Position numbers and translations under genes: made by a program | The notes under the pieces: model-generated | Seen by the model: only the letters and a program-made list of their open reading frames with translations | What the model was told of the DNA's origin: nothing | Databases searched by the model: none | Part shown: in pieces, positions 4,572 to 5,088 of the stretch | How the letters are laid out: each line of letters begins with the position of its first letter | How positions within the stretch are numbered: position 1 is the first letter of the stretch | From: Clostridiaceae bacterium | GTDB taxonomy: Bacteria; Bacillota; Clostridia; Acetivibrionales; DTU013 | Reading direction: 5' to 3' | Length of the DNA: 5,088 bases | Assembly (NCBI GenBank): GCA_012799845.1 | Contig: JAAZKL010000244.1 | Span: forward strand, 1-5,088

Positions 4572-5088
4572 ATGAACAGAACTGATTCCGAAGTGGTAAA
4601 GAGCTGTCTGAGAGGCAACAATGATGCATTCGCAGAGCTTATTTCGAGGTATAAGAGGCTGATCTATTCCGTTGCATACAAGTTTACCAGTGATAATGAG
4701 GAAGCGGATGACATGGCACAGGATACATTCATTAAAATTTACAGGTCGCTTTCCAAGTATAATGACCAGTATAAATTCTCCACCTGGTGCGTAAAGGTAG
4801 CAACCAATGTCTGCCTCGACCATGTCAGACGCAGAAAGCTGAACTATGTCTCTCTCGAAGAGATCGAAAGCTTTACAGGCACGGATACGGATTCGCCTGA
4901 AGAGAGCTACTTGAGGAAGGAGAAATACCAGGTCCTGCAGGATGCCATCGACAGTCTGCCTGAAATCTACAAGGCTCCTATCGTCATGTATCATCAGAAA
5001 GGCATGTCCTACAAGGAGATAGCAGAGGATCTCGGGAAGCCGATGTCCATAATAAAGAACAGGATTTTCAGGGCCAGGCATACATTGA
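4572..5088 (+). CDS. ECF-type RNA polymerase sigma factor (C-terminal end cut by window)
   Basis: From ATG 4572 there are 172 codons, open to the window edge; ECF factors are usually 160-200 residues, so only a short tail is missing. The sigma-70 region 2 lies at about 20-88: FAELISRYKRLIYSVAYKF, then EEADDMAQDTFIKIYRSL (region 2.2-type, core RNA polymerase contact) and KFSTWCVKVATNVCLDHVRR (regions 2.3-2.4, -10 recognition and melting). A linker (about 89-115) leads to region 4 at about 117-170, with LPEIYKAPIVMYHQKGMSYK, EIAEDLG and the recognition helix ending IKNRIFRARHTL. The turn before that helix reads KPMSII where many relatives have a PxGTV-like sequence. It should direct RNA polymerase to a specific promoter set. 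Any anti-sigma factor would lie beyond the window. The start is supported by GGGGG at 4559-4563, 8 nt upstream. The stimulus cannot be read from the sequence. Confidence 0.95.
   Translation, partial: MNRTDSEVVKSCLRGNNDAFAELISRYKRLIYSVAYKFTSDNEEADDMAQDTFIKIYRSLSKYNDQYKFSTWCVKVATNVCLDHVRRRKLNYVSLEEIESFTGTDTDSPEESYLRKEKYQVLQDAIDSLPEIYKAPIVMYHQKGMSYKEIAEDLGKPMSIIKNRIFRARHTL

Noticed and set aside
4371..5081. Long minus-strand open frame (236 codons) opposite the sigma factor
   Set aside because: It is the antisense shadow of a clear ECF sigma gene, and its translation matches no family I recognise.

Overview
The window reads as chromosome of an endospore-forming, low-to-mid GC Firmicute, most likely of the Clostridia. 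The reasons are strong purine-rich ribosome sites (GGAGG, AAGGTGG), frequent AGG and ATA codons, a cell-wall peptidase of the kind found in spore formers, and a cytosolic GAF-type sensor kinase paired with a NarL-type regulator. The genus cannot be decided from the sequence. The region is mostly signalling and regulation: four genes on the plus strand and one partial gene pointing the other way.

Layout. 1-683 (minus strand, cut by the window edge) is the N-terminal part of a peptidoglycan-binding/LysM/M14 zinc peptidase, probably a gamma-D-glutamyl-diaminopimelate endopeptidase. 684-875 is a divergent intergenic region with a good promoter candidate for the plus-strand genes. 876-2645 encodes a soluble GAF-GAF-HisKA_3-HATPase histidine kinase, and 2691-3344 its NarL/LuxR-type response regulator; the two probably form an operon. 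3345-3753 has no gene. It holds a GC-rich degenerate ~20-bp tandem array that begins at the regulator's stop codon, a block of CTGGCCAG palindromes, and a strong Rho-independent terminator. 3754-4104 encodes a stand-alone receiver domain (116 aa) with no output domain. 4105-4571 is again largely non-coding. It holds an AT-rich tandem array with an exact 20-bp period, a second copy of the CTGGCCAGGT block, a possible 31-aa ORF and a TATAAT box. 4572-5088 encodes an ECF-type sigma factor that lacks only its last residues at the window edge.

How the genes may work together. The kinase should sense a cytosolic ligand or redox state through its GAF domains and phosphorylate the LuxR-type regulator. 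The orphan receiver could act as a phosphate sink or protein-interaction switch in the same circuit, and the ECF sigma factor adds a further transcriptional layer; both links are inferred from position only.

The most unusual signal is non-coding. Each of the two receiver-containing genes is followed by the same kind of module: an array of ~20-bp direct repeats with a CGGAY...CAC...GG skeleton, then 8-9 bp later a block ACTCCT-N(9-10)-TGGCCNNCTGGCCAGGT. One array is GC-rich and the other AT-rich, yet order and spacing match. This looks like a duplicated repeat module of unknown function.
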